NCBI RefSeq assembly: GCF_003671495.1
Contig: NZ_RCHN01000006.1
Span: 62,001 to 126,000 of the forward strand
Source of the DNA: Ketobacter sp.
GTDB lineage: Bacteria > Pseudomonadota > Gammaproteobacteria > Pseudomonadales > Ketobacteraceae
Length of the DNA: 64,000 nt
Reading direction: 5' to 3'
The notes under the pieces were generated by a model. That model was given only the letters and a program-made list of their open reading frames with translations, was not told where the DNA came from and did not search any database. The position numbers and the translations under genes were made by a program. Of this stretch, positions 36,126 through 44,382 are shown one piece after another; positions within the stretch are counted from its first letter, which is position 1; each line of letters starts with the position of its first letter.

Positions 36126-37388
36126 ATGCTAGGAGCAACGACACCCAATTTTGGCACGCTGAAAAACACACTGGCTCTGATTCTGGCAGGGGGCAGTGGC
36201 ACGCGACTGCAATCCCTGACCCGCTGGCATTCGAAGCCGGCAGTGCCTTTCGGGGGAAAGTTTCGCACCATCGACTTCCCGCTCTCCAACTGCATCAATT
36301 CGGGCATTCGCCAGATCAGCATTCTCACCCAATACAAATCCCACTCGCTGAATTCCCATATCCAGAAAGGCTGGAGTTTTCTGCGTCCGGAATTGGGGGA
36401 ATTTGTGGAACTGCTGCCGGCGCAACAACGGGTGAAGGATTCCTGGTATCTGGGTACCGCTGATGCGGTGTATCAGAATCTGGACATCATCGACATGGTG
36501 CACCCGGACTACGTACTGATCCTGGCCGGGGATCACATCTACAAGATGAATTATGCACTGATGATTCAACAACATATCGATTCCGGTGCCGACATTACCG
36601 TGGGCTGCATCGAGGTTCCTCTGGCCCAGGCCCGGGAGTTTGGTGTGATGGCGGTGGATGAACAGAACTGGATTCAACGTTTTCAGGAGAAACCGGCACA
36701 CCCGGAACCGGTGCCCGGCAAACCCGGCCTGAGCCTGGCCTCCATGGGCATCTATGTATTTCCGAAAGCGCTGCTCAATGAGCTGCTGCAGGACGACGCC
36801 GAGCAGGCCAACAGCGCCCATGACTTTGGTAAAAACATCATTCCGTCGGCGGTGAAGCATCTCAAAGTGCTGGCCTATCCATTCACGGACAGCAATACCG
36901 GTAACACCGCCTATTGGCGCGACGTGGGCACCATCGACAGCTATTTCGATGCCAACATGGATTTGCTGTCGGTCACGCCGCAGCTGAACCTGTACGACCA
37001 GACCTGGCCCATCTGGACGTATCAGGAGCAACTGCCACCGGCCAAGTTCGTGTTTGATGATGAAAACCGTCGGGGTATGGCAGTGGACTCCCTGGTGTCT
37101 GGCGGCTGCATCATTTCCGGCAGCTCAGTGAAGCGTTCACTGTTATCCAACAATGTGCGCATTCACAGCTACTCAACCATTAAAGACGCTGTTATTCTTC
37201 CCAATGTGGAGATTGGTCGCAATTGTCGATTGAAGAACGTCATCATTGATCGCGACTGCAAAATTCCACCGGGTACGGTCATTGGGTATGAACATGATCA
37301 GGATGCAAAGCAGTTTTATGTGTCTCCCAATGGCATCGTGTTGGTCTCGGCTGAAATGTTAGGAAAGTCCCTATCCAATGTCGCATGA
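36126..37388 (+). CDS. glgC: Glucose-1-phosphate adenylyltransferase
   Basis: GlgC makes ADP-glucose from ATP and glucose-1-phosphate, the committed step of glycogen synthesis. The 420-residue product has the nucleotide loop LALILAGGSGTRLQSLT, the RTIDFPLSNCINSGI block, GTADAVYQNLDII, the FQEKPAHP substrate segment, and a left-handed beta-helix C-terminal domain (RSLLSNNVRIHSYSTIKDAV). The enzyme family is allosterically controlled by glycolytic metabolites. It is the first gene of glgC–GH57–malQ and overlaps the GH57 gene by 11 bases. The FNR-like palindrome lies about 130 bases upstream of its start. Confidence 0.96.
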   Translation: MLGATTPNFGTLKNTLALILAGGSGTRLQSLTRWHSKPAVPFGGKFRTIDFPLSNCINSGIRQISILTQYKSHSLNSHIQKGWSFLRPELGEFVELLPAQQRVKDSWYLGTADAVYQNLDIIDMVHPDYVLILAGDHIYKMNYALMIQQHIDSGADITVGCIEVPLAQAREFGVMAVDEQNWIQRFQEKPAHPEPVPGKPGLSLASMGIYVFPKALLNELLQDDAEQANSAHDFGKNIIPSAVKHLKVLAYPFTDSNTGNTAYWRDVGTIDSYFDANMDLLSVTPQLNLYDQTWPIWTYQEQLPPAKFVFDDENRRGMAVDSLVSGGCIISGSSVKRSLLSNNVRIHSYSTIKDAVILPNVEIGRNCRLKNVIIDRDCKIPPGTVIGYEHDQDAKQFYVSPNGIVLVSAEMLGKSLSNVA

Positions 37389-39081
37389 GCAGGATGATAA
37401 ACCCAAAGTCAACGTAGTGCTGTGCTGGCATATGCACCAGCCCCAGTATCAGGATCAATTCACCCGCAACGTCCACTTGCCCTGGACTTACCTCCATGCC
37501 ATCAAGGACTACGCCGATATGGCGGCGGTGGTGGAGCAGGTTCCGCAAAGCCGGGTGGTGGTGAACTTCACGCCCGTGTTGCTGGATCAGATTGACGATT
37601 ACATCCAGCAGTTCGATCGCTATTTCAATCAGGGTGAAGCCTTCAACGACCGGCTGTTGGCGACCCTGGCCATGGCCACCATCGGCCCCACGGAATCCTT
37701 GCGCCTGTTCATTGCCAAGCAATGTATCCGCGCCAATGAAAAACGCCTGGTGGAACGCTTCCCGCCCTATCAGGACCTGGTACAACTGGCGCGCCTGGCA
37801 CTGAACAAACCCGGCTACCTGAACTACCTGGATGAGCAATTCTTTTTTGATCTGCTGGTCTGGTACCACCTGGTGTGGATGGGTGAAACGGTGCGCATGG
37901 AAAACGAAACCGTGCAACGCCTGATCCGCAAGGCCCGCGGTTTTGATGGCAAAGATCGGCGGGAACTGCTGGGTGTCATTGACATCCTGATTCGCTCCGT
38001 GGTGCCGCGCTATCGGCATTTGGCGGAAAGCGGGCAGATGGAAATCAGCGTCACCCCGGATAAACACCCCATCCTGCCCCTGCTGCTGGATTTTAAATCC
38101 ACACTGGAAGCCATGCCCGATGCCCCGCTGCCCAAGCGGCCACACTACCCTGGTGGCAAAGAGCGGGCGATGGTGCACCTGGAAAATGGACTGAAGACTT
38201 TCGAGCGGCATTTCGGCTTTCGTCCGGTGGGCTGCTGGCCTTCCGAGGGTGCACTCAGTGAGCCCACTCTGGAATTACTGGATCAGGTTCAGTTTCAATG
38301 GACCGCCACTGGCGGCGGCGTGCTGGGCAACACCCGCAACGCCAACAAACTGCATAAATTGTGCATCCACCATGGATTCAAGGTTCGCAACAATGAGGTG
38401 TCGTGTTTCTTCCGGGACGATAACATTTCAGATCTGATTGGTTTCACGTATTCCGGCTGGAATGAAGTGGATGCCGTCAACAACCTGGTTCACCATATTG
38501 AAAACATCCGAGTGGCCTGCGGTTACCAGGAAGATACCATCGTGCCCATTATTCTCGACGGTGAAAACTGTTGGGAATATTACGCCAACAATGGCTACCA
38601 CTTTTTGAAACAACTCTATTCAAAGCTGGTGGAGCACCCGAAGATCAATCTCACCACCTTTCGTGACTACAGCAAACGCCACAGCAAACGCACTGAGTTG
38701 CCATCGCTGGTGGCGGGCAGCTGGGTGTACGGCACCTTTTCCACCTGGATCGGAGATCCGGCCAAAAACCGGGCCTGGGATTTATTGTGTCAGGCGAAAG
38801 ACGATTTCGATCGCGTCATGAGCAGCGGCAAACTGGCACCGGAAATTGCCCAACGGGCCGAAGAGCAGATGGCCATTTGTGAAGGCTCCGATTGGTTCTG
38901 GTGGTTTGGCGATTACAACCCGGCTGAATCGGTGTCTGACTTCGATCAGTTGTATCGAACCCACTTGAAGAATCTGTACCGTTTTCTGGATGAACCGGCA
39001 CCAGAGAGCCTGGAACACGTGATCAGTCGCGGCGGCGGCGTAGCGGAAAACGATGGGGTCATGCGCAGGGGACAAGGATAA
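37378..39081 (+). CDS. GH57-family alpha-glucan-acting enzyme
   Basis: The 567-residue cytoplasmic protein belongs to glycoside hydrolase family 57 (alpha-amylase, amylopullulanase, 4-alpha-glucanotransferase and branching activities). Region I is CWHMHQPQYQDQF near residue 17. The likely nucleophile Glu is in GCWPSEGALSE near 287, and the likely acid/base Asp is in ILDGENCWEYY near 393. The C-terminal part (GDPAKNRAWDLL, GSDWFWWFGDYNPAES) is typical of the longer GH57 amylases. There is no signal peptide, so it should act on internal glycogen. The exact specificity is not readable. It overlaps glgC by 11 bases and ends 3 bases before malQ. Confidence 0.88.
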   Translation: MSHEQDDKPKVNVVLCWHMHQPQYQDQFTRNVHLPWTYLHAIKDYADMAAVVEQVPQSRVVVNFTPVLLDQIDDYIQQFDRYFNQGEAFNDRLLATLAMATIGPTESLRLFIAKQCIRANEKRLVERFPPYQDLVQLARLALNKPGYLNYLDEQFFFDLLVWYHLVWMGETVRMENETVQRLIRKARGFDGKDRRELLGVIDILIRSVVPRYRHLAESGQMEISVTPDKHPILPLLLDFKSTLEAMPDAPLPKRPHYPGGKERAMVHLENGLKTFERHFGFRPVGCWPSEGALSEPTLELLDQVQFQWTATGGGVLGNTRNANKLHKLCIHHGFKVRNNEVSCFFRDDNISDLIGFTYSGWNEVDAVNNLVHHIENIRVACGYQEDTIVPIILDGENCWEYYANNGYHFLKQLYSKLVEHPKINLTTFRDYSKRHSKRTELPSLVAGSWVYGTFSTWIGDPAKNRAWDLLCQAKDDFDRVMSSGKLAPEIAQRAEEQMAICEGSDWFWWFGDYNPAESVSDFDQLYRTHLKNLYRFLDEPAPESLEHVISRGGGVAENDGVMRRGQG

Positions 39082-39084
39082 TTC

Positions 39085-40536
39085 ATGCCAAAAGGCGTTC
39101 TCAACAGGCGTTTGTCCGGTGTGGTGCTGCATCCCACTTCCCTGCCCGGCCCGCAGTACCATGGTTCCTTTGGGGCCGAAGCCTATAACTGGCTGAACTG
39201 GTTGCAACTGGCCGGGTTCGGTGTGTGGCAGACTCTGCCCCTGTGTCCGGTGGCGGACGGTTCCCCCTACAACAGCTTCTCTGCGTTTTCCGGCAATCCC
39301 GATTTTGTGGACATCGGTCAACTGAAAGCGCTGGGATTCCCGGAATACAAAAAAGACGTTGCCAGCCGCCTGAATCAACGGGCAGCGCTGACCCAGGCCC
39401 ATCTGTGGTTACAGGAACACCCGCAACACCCCATCGCCGCCGAATTTCAGGCCTTCTTGGCGCAAACGGACTGGCTGGCGGATGCCAGTCTTTTCACCGT
39501 GATCAAACAACAGTATTCGGAACATTGGCTGCAGTGGCCGGCGCCCCTGAGGAATCGTGACAAAGCCGCCATCGAGGCCTTTCAACGACAACACGCCAAC
39601 CCGATCCAGCTGGAGAATTTCATTCAGTTTCTGTTTCATCGGCAGTGGCTGGATCTGAAACGCTACGCCAACGAGCGCAATATTCTGGTATTCGGGGACC
39701 TGCCGATTTTTGTTTCCGGTGACAGTGCGGATGTCTGGGCGCACCGGGATCTGTTTAAACTGCACGAGGATGGCACGCCCGAGGTGGTGGCCGGTGTACC
39801 GCCGGATTACTTCTCGGCAACCGGTCAACGCTGGGGCAACCCCATCTATCACTGGCCGGCCCACACCGGCAGTGGGTTCAGCTGGTGGAAGCAACGGCTC
39901 AAACACAACCTAGAATTGTACGATGCCGTGCGCATTGATCACTTCCGCGGTTTCGTGGCCTATTGGGAAATCCCCGCCACCGAGCCCACCGCCATCAACG
40001 GTCACTGGGTGCCTTCCCCCGGTGACGAACTTTTCAAAGCACTGCTGGCAGAGACCAGCGAGCTCCCGCTGATTGCGGAAGACCTGGGCATCATCACCGA
40101 TGACGTCATTGCGCTGCGTAAACGCTACGGTTTACCGGGCATGAAAATTCTGCAGTTTGCCTTCGACAGCGACGGTGCCAACCCTTACCTGCCCCACAAC
40201 CACACCCGGGACACCGTGATCTATACCGGCACCCACGACAACAACACCACCGTGGGCTGGTACAAACACCTGCCGCAACCCACCCGGGACCGTATTCATG
40301 AGTATTTTTCCCAACCGGCGGAGGCCATGCCCTGGCCCCTGATCAAGAGTGCCCTGGCCTCCCCCGCCCGCTGGGCCATGATGCCGTTTCAGGATTTACT
40401 GGAACTGGACGAGCAACACCGCATGAACACACCGGGCACCACCGAAGGCAACTGGCGCTGGCGCTTTCAGTGGTCCCAGGTGGATGGGGGCCTGGCGGAT
40501 AAAATGAAAGCCCTCAACCATCTGTACGCACGCTGA
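39085..40536 (+). CDS. malQ: 4-alpha-glucanotransferase (amylomaltase)
   Basis: MalQ (GH77) transfers glucan segments between maltodextrins, releasing glucose. The product is 483 residues, the short bacterial/plant DPE1 type without the long N-terminal extension of E. coli MalQ. Motifs are SGVVLHPTSLPG, the SPYNSFSAFSGNP loop, the nucleophile Asp in YDAVRIDHFRGF, the acid Glu in LPLIAEDLGIIT, and YTGTHDNNTTVGW. An AAGGA site precedes the ATG. It follows the GH57 gene by 3 bases, and its stop lies 10 bases from the convergent glgP stop. Together with GlgP and Glk it would complete glycogen breakdown. Confidence 0.95.
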   Translation: MPKGVLNRRLSGVVLHPTSLPGPQYHGSFGAEAYNWLNWLQLAGFGVWQTLPLCPVADGSPYNSFSAFSGNPDFVDIGQLKALGFPEYKKDVASRLNQRAALTQAHLWLQEHPQHPIAAEFQAFLAQTDWLADASLFTVIKQQYSEHWLQWPAPLRNRDKAAIEAFQRQHANPIQLENFIQFLFHRQWLDLKRYANERNILVFGDLPIFVSGDSADVWAHRDLFKLHEDGTPEVVAGVPPDYFSATGQRWGNPIYHWPAHTGSGFSWWKQRLKHNLELYDAVRIDHFRGFVAYWEIPATEPTAINGHWVPSPGDELFKALLAETSELPLIAEDLGIITDDVIALRKRYGLPGMKILQFAFDSDGANPYLPHNHTRDTVIYTGTHDNNTTVGWYKHLPQPTRDRIHEYFSQPAEAMPWPLIKSALASPARWAMMPFQDLLELDEQHRMNTPGTTEGNWRWRFQWSQVDGGLADKMKALNHLYAR

Positions 40537-40546
40537 CCACGCTTGC

Positions 40547-43105
40547 CTATAGCCAGATCATGGCTCCCACTTCGAAGCGTTGCCCCAAAGCAGAGTGATA
40601 GGGATACAGGCGCAGCTTGTAGCATTGCTTGCCGCTTTCCGCCAAGGTTACCGACAGGGCAAACACACTTTTCCCATCGTCTGTTGTGTTTTCATGCTGG
40701 AGCTGGAAACAGGAATGCCGTTCAAACTGGCCTTCCCTGTCCACCGTACCCACCAGGCAATCCACGGACACATCGGCGGGAGACAATCCGGCCAGATCCA
40801 CCAGAATCTTCACTTCAAAGGTGTCATCCCGAAACAGCGTGTCCATGGGCTGGTCACAACGCTCCGCCTTAACCTGGTGCCAGCATTCCCGCACCCGCTG
40901 TTTCCAGTCTGCCAGCTCCCGGGCCAGTTGAAAGTCATCGTTCCACAATAACTGGCCGTGGCGGATGGCCGGACTGTAGAAGTCCCGTAAATAATCCATC
41001 ACCATGCGCTGGGCATTGAACGCCGGGATCAGGGTTTCCATGGCATTTTTACTTTTTTCGATCCACTCCACCGAGAAGCCGTGGCCATCCCGTTCGTAGT
41101 ACAGGGGGACCACCTCGTTCTCCAACACGTCCATCAGTTCGTTGGCCTCCTCCCGATCACGAAAATCCGGGGAAAACTGGGGGCCGTGAGGGGTAATGGC
41201 CCAACCGTTGACGCCGTTGTATCCCTCATCCCACCAACCGTCCAACACACTGAGATTAAGTACGCCGTTGATGCCGGCTTTCTGGCCTGAGGTACCACTG
41301 GCTTCCAGCGGATAGGCCGGGTTGTTGAGCCACACATCCACGCCGGTCACCAGCTTGCGTGCCAGGGCCATGTCGTAATCCTCCAGCAGCACAATGCGGC
41401 CTTCGAATTCAGGGTCATGGGCGAAATGATGAATCTGGCGAATGAATTCCTGCCCCGGGTGATCACTGGGATGGGCCTTGCCGGCAAAGATCAGCACCAC
41501 GGGTTTTTCCGGGTCGTTAAGCAGGCGGGACAAACGCTGGCGATCCGAAAAAATCAGCGTCGCCCGCTTGTAAGTGGCAAAGCGGCGGGCGAAGCCGATG
41601 GTGAGAATGTCGGTTTTACGGGGTTTGATGTACCGGGTCAGACGCCGGATCTGGGATTCGCTGATGCCGTTACGACGTTGTTGCTCCACGCTGCGTTCGT
41701 GCACGGCTTCCAGCATTTTGGCTTTCAGGGATTGACGCACACTCCAGAAGCTGTGGTAGGGAATATCCCAGGTTCTCTTCCAGAACTCGGGATTCAGCAA
41801 TTCGGTACGCCACCCCCCACCGAACTGCAGGTCAAACATGTTCACCCATTCATTGGCCAGGAAGGTGGGAACATGTACGCCGTTGGTTACATGGCGGATC
41901 GGGTTTTCTGCAGGTTCAATCTGGGGCCAGATGTAGCGCTCCATTTCTGACGCCACCTGGCCATGGATACGACTCACGCCGTTGTGGAAGCGCGACCCCC
42001 GCAACGCCAGCGCCGTCATATTGAAGCCGTGACTGTTCACCGGACTGGAACCCAGCCCCAGGAACTGCTCCATGCTGATGCCCAGCTCCTTAACGTAATC
42101 GGCAAAGTAAAATTCAATCAGGCGGTGGTCAAAAATATCATGGCCGGCGGGCACCGGGGTGTGCGTGGTGAACACCGTATTGGCCGCCACCGCTTCCAGC
42201 GCTGCACCGAAAGACAGCCCACTGGCCACCCGTTCACGGCAACGCTCCAGCACCTGGAACGCCGCGTGACCTTCATTGATGTGCCACACCGTTGGCTCCA
42301 GGCCGAGCATCCGCTTGGCCCGAACCCCACCGATGCCCAGTACCATTTCCTGCAACAGGCGGTTGGTGGAATCACCGCCGTACAACTGATAGGTGATGCG
42401 CCGATCCTCTTCCTGATTGCTGGCCAGATCGCTGTCCAACAGATAGAGATTATTGTGACCCACCTTGGCCATCCAGATTTTCAACTCTATTTCCCGCCCC
42501 GGCACCTGAATGTGCACTGTGAGCGGCTTACCCCTGTCATCCAGCACCGGCTGCACCGGCAAATCCTGAAAGCGGGATGGATTGTACTGGGCCAGCTGGT
42601 TGCCGTGGCTGTCGATCTGCTGGATGAAATAGCCTTGCCGATACAGCATACCCACCGCCACAAAGGGTAAGCCCATGTCACTGGCCGCCTTGCAGTGATC
42701 CCCCGCCAGAATACCCAGGCCGCCGGAATAGATGGGCATACTTTCATGCAGGCCGAACTCGGCACAGGAATAGGAGATCAGGTCACTTTGGGAGTTGATG
42801 TGCTTGCGTACGTTCTTGCCGCTTTTGGCTTTAAGATACGCGTCGAAGGTGGAGATGACCTTGGCGTAATCCTGCATGTAGGCCGGATCTTCTGCTGCCT
42901 CCTCCAGTTTGCGTTGATCAATGCGGCGCAGGAACAGTTTGGGGTTGTGCCCCACCCGTTCCCACAGCTCCCGATCCAGGCGAAAGAACATTCCCCGCAC
43001 CTGACGATCCCAGCTGTACAACAGGTTATTGGCCAGTTCTTCAAGCCGTTGCAAAGCCGGTGGAATTTTGGGTTGCACTTCGATGCTGTAGAGGGTTCCG
43101 GGCAT
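40547..43105 (-). CDS. glgP: Alpha-glucan phosphorylase, DUF3417 type
   Basis: The enzyme releases glucose-1-phosphate from glycogen. At 852 residues it is of the GlgP variant with an N-terminal DUF3417-like region (LEELANNLLYSWDRQVRGMF) rather than the E. coli type. The pyridoxal phosphate site is SGTSGQKAGINGVLNLS, with Lys as the Schiff-base residue. IGFARRFATYKRATLIFSD and HVTNGVHVPTF are the other conserved blocks. It starts at ATG 43105 with an AGGA site about 10 bases away. It is divergent from glk, with a 9/10 FNR box between them that is positioned for its promoter. Confidence 0.95.
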   Translation of the reverse strand: MPGTLYSIEVQPKIPPALQRLEELANNLLYSWDRQVRGMFFRLDRELWERVGHNPKLFLRRIDQRKLEEAAEDPAYMQDYAKVISTFDAYLKAKSGKNVRKHINSQSDLISYSCAEFGLHESMPIYSGGLGILAGDHCKAASDMGLPFVAVGMLYRQGYFIQQIDSHGNQLAQYNPSRFQDLPVQPVLDDRGKPLTVHIQVPGREIELKIWMAKVGHNNLYLLDSDLASNQEEDRRITYQLYGGDSTNRLLQEMVLGIGGVRAKRMLGLEPTVWHINEGHAAFQVLERCRERVASGLSFGAALEAVAANTVFTTHTPVPAGHDIFDHRLIEFYFADYVKELGISMEQFLGLGSSPVNSHGFNMTALALRGSRFHNGVSRIHGQVASEMERYIWPQIEPAENPIRHVTNGVHVPTFLANEWVNMFDLQFGGGWRTELLNPEFWKRTWDIPYHSFWSVRQSLKAKMLEAVHERSVEQQRRNGISESQIRRLTRYIKPRKTDILTIGFARRFATYKRATLIFSDRQRLSRLLNDPEKPVVLIFAGKAHPSDHPGQEFIRQIHHFAHDPEFEGRIVLLEDYDMALARKLVTGVDVWLNNPAYPLEASGTSGQKAGINGVLNLSVLDGWWDEGYNGVNGWAITPHGPQFSPDFRDREEANELMDVLENEVVPLYYERDGHGFSVEWIEKSKNAMETLIPAFNAQRMVMDYLRDFYSPAIRHGQLLWNDDFQLARELADWKQRVRECWHQVKAERCDQPMDTLFRDDTFEVKILVDLAGLSPADVSVDCLVGTVDREGQFERHSCFQLQHENTTDDGKSVFALSVTLAESGKQCYKLRLYPYHSALGQRFEVGAMIWL

Positions 43106-43156
43106 GAGGGGGTATCCTGGCAGATTTGATCCGTTGATTTATTATGGCAAACTGCG

Positions 43157-43198
43157 ATTAAACCAGACAATCATTACAAAGCGTTTGACACCAATCAA
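43157..43198 (-). promoter_or_regulatory. FNR/Anr-type class II promoter for glgP
   Basis: TTGAC-ACCA-ATCAA (43185–43198) matches the FNR/Anr consensus at 9 of 10 positions. On the minus strand a -10-like TTTAAT lies at 43162–43157. With transcription starting at 43150 the box is centred at -41.5, and the leader is 45 bases. On the plus strand no good -10 is found at the matching distance, so the box seems to serve glgP rather than glk. Confidence 0.65.
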
Positions 43199-43274
43199 GG
43201 TGGATCGGGGTTCGCGCTCAGCCACGGCCACGTTACCACGCATTCAACCGCGCATTATAGGAGCCACTTATCTG

Positions 43275-44225
43275 ATGATTGCACTACTGGCGGATATCGG
43301 CGGCACCAAATCCCAACTGGCCCTGATGAATGAGCAGGGTGCGTTCATCCACCGCAGGACGGTGTTAAATCATGAGCACCCCAGTTTTGATGCATTGGTA
43401 GACCAGTTCCTGCACACTCAACCGCCCCCCCAATGCGCGATTCTGGCGGTGGCGGGCCCCGTGGATGACGGCATTCGCTGTCGGATGACCAACCTCAACT
43501 GGCTGATCGACGGCGTCGCCCTGCAACAGCGGCTGCAGCTGAAATTCGTTAACCTGCTCAATGACCTGCAAGCCACCGCCTGGAGCATGACGGACCCGGG
43601 GGTGCAATCCCGACTGGGCATGCTGCGGGGTAGCGGATTGAATTTCGAGCAGCCCGTGGTGGTCATCAGCCCCGGAACCGGATTGGGACAAGCCTGCATC
43701 CAGCCGCATCAGGACCAGTATGTGATTCAGGGAACCGAGGGCGGCCACAAAACCATCGCCCCCTTCAACCGGCTCAGTGCGGAGCTGATCCTGCAGCACT
43801 GGCAGCAATACGACTATCCACCCAGTTGGGAAAACTGGTTCTCCGGCTCGGGGTTCAGCCGACTGTTCCAAACCATGTTCCCGGGTGCCCCGGTGCCGGA
43901 CAATGCGACCATGGGGCAGCAGGCCATCAGCGACCCCGACAGTTCCAGCGCCCGCTGCATGGAGTTGTTTACCCAGGCCATTTACGCCGAGGCCGGTAAT
44001 CTTGTTTTGCAGTATCTGGCCTGGGGCGGCGTGATTGTGGCGGGAGGCATTCCTCCCAAACTGGGCAAACTGTTCTGCCAACCCGAGCACATCGCCTATA
44101 TCGAGCGTAAAAATGAATACCTTGACCGACTGAGCGCAGTGCCAGTGGCGCTGTGTCAGGAGGCGGACGCGCCGTTAACCGGGGCAGCCACCTATTGTAA
44201 ACAGCGCTGGCATGAATCATCTTGA
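43275..44225 (+). CDS. glk: Glucokinase (Glk family)
   Basis: Glk phosphorylates glucose with ATP. The ATG at 43275 gives MIALLADIGGTKSQLAL, the expected start with the ATP phosphate-1 motif, and a 316-residue product (family about 320). The open frame extends upstream through the promoter region and is not expected to be translated. Other motifs are LLNDLQATAWS with the catalytic Asp, ISPGTGLGQA and TEGGHKTIAPF. It belongs to the classic bacterial glucokinase family, not the ROK family. A TAGGAG site lies 10 bases before the ATG. It would feed glucose released by MalQ and GH57 into glycolysis. Confidence 0.93.
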   Translation: MIALLADIGGTKSQLALMNEQGAFIHRRTVLNHEHPSFDALVDQFLHTQPPPQCAILAVAGPVDDGIRCRMTNLNWLIDGVALQQRLQLKFVNLLNDLQATAWSMTDPGVQSRLGMLRGSGLNFEQPVVVISPGTGLGQACIQPHQDQYVIQGTEGGHKTIAPFNRLSAELILQHWQQYDYPPSWENWFSGSGFSRLFQTMFPGAPVPDNATMGQQAISDPDSSSARCMELFTQAIYAEAGNLVLQYLAWGGVIVAGGIPPKLGKLFCQPEHIAYIERKNEYLDRLSAVPVALCQEADAPLTGAATYCKQRWHESS

Positions 44226-44226
44226 A

Positions 44227-44294
44227 ACCGGCTCGTCATACGCCGGTCATGGTTCACCTGTAAAGGCCGAACACGATAGCCTGGCAACAGGCTA
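44227..44294 (+). repeat. Two hairpins between glk and hoxF
   Basis: ACCGGC (44227–44232) pairs with GCCGGT (44242–44247), and TAGCCTG (44277–44283) pairs with CAGGCTA (44288–44294) around a GCAA tetraloop. The second lacks a T-run, so termination is uncertain. The rest of the 157-base gap holds a possible hoxF -10 (TATGCT, 44347–44352) but no FNR box. Confidence 0.4.
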
Positions 44295-44382
44295 ATAAAC
44301 CCGTTCATTACATGACGCATCGCAGGACATTCGCACTCACGATTGCTATGCTGGACCCACATGCGCAGGAGGCCGAGAGCTG

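Noticed and set aside
43185..43190. A perfect TTGACA upstream of glk read as a -35 element
   Set aside because: No -10-like hexamer lies 16–18 bases downstream; the bases are better explained as the left half of the FNR box for glgP.
44311..44325. A possible FNR box before hoxF at the class II distance from TATGCT
   Set aside because: Only about 5 of 10 consensus positions match, which is chance level.
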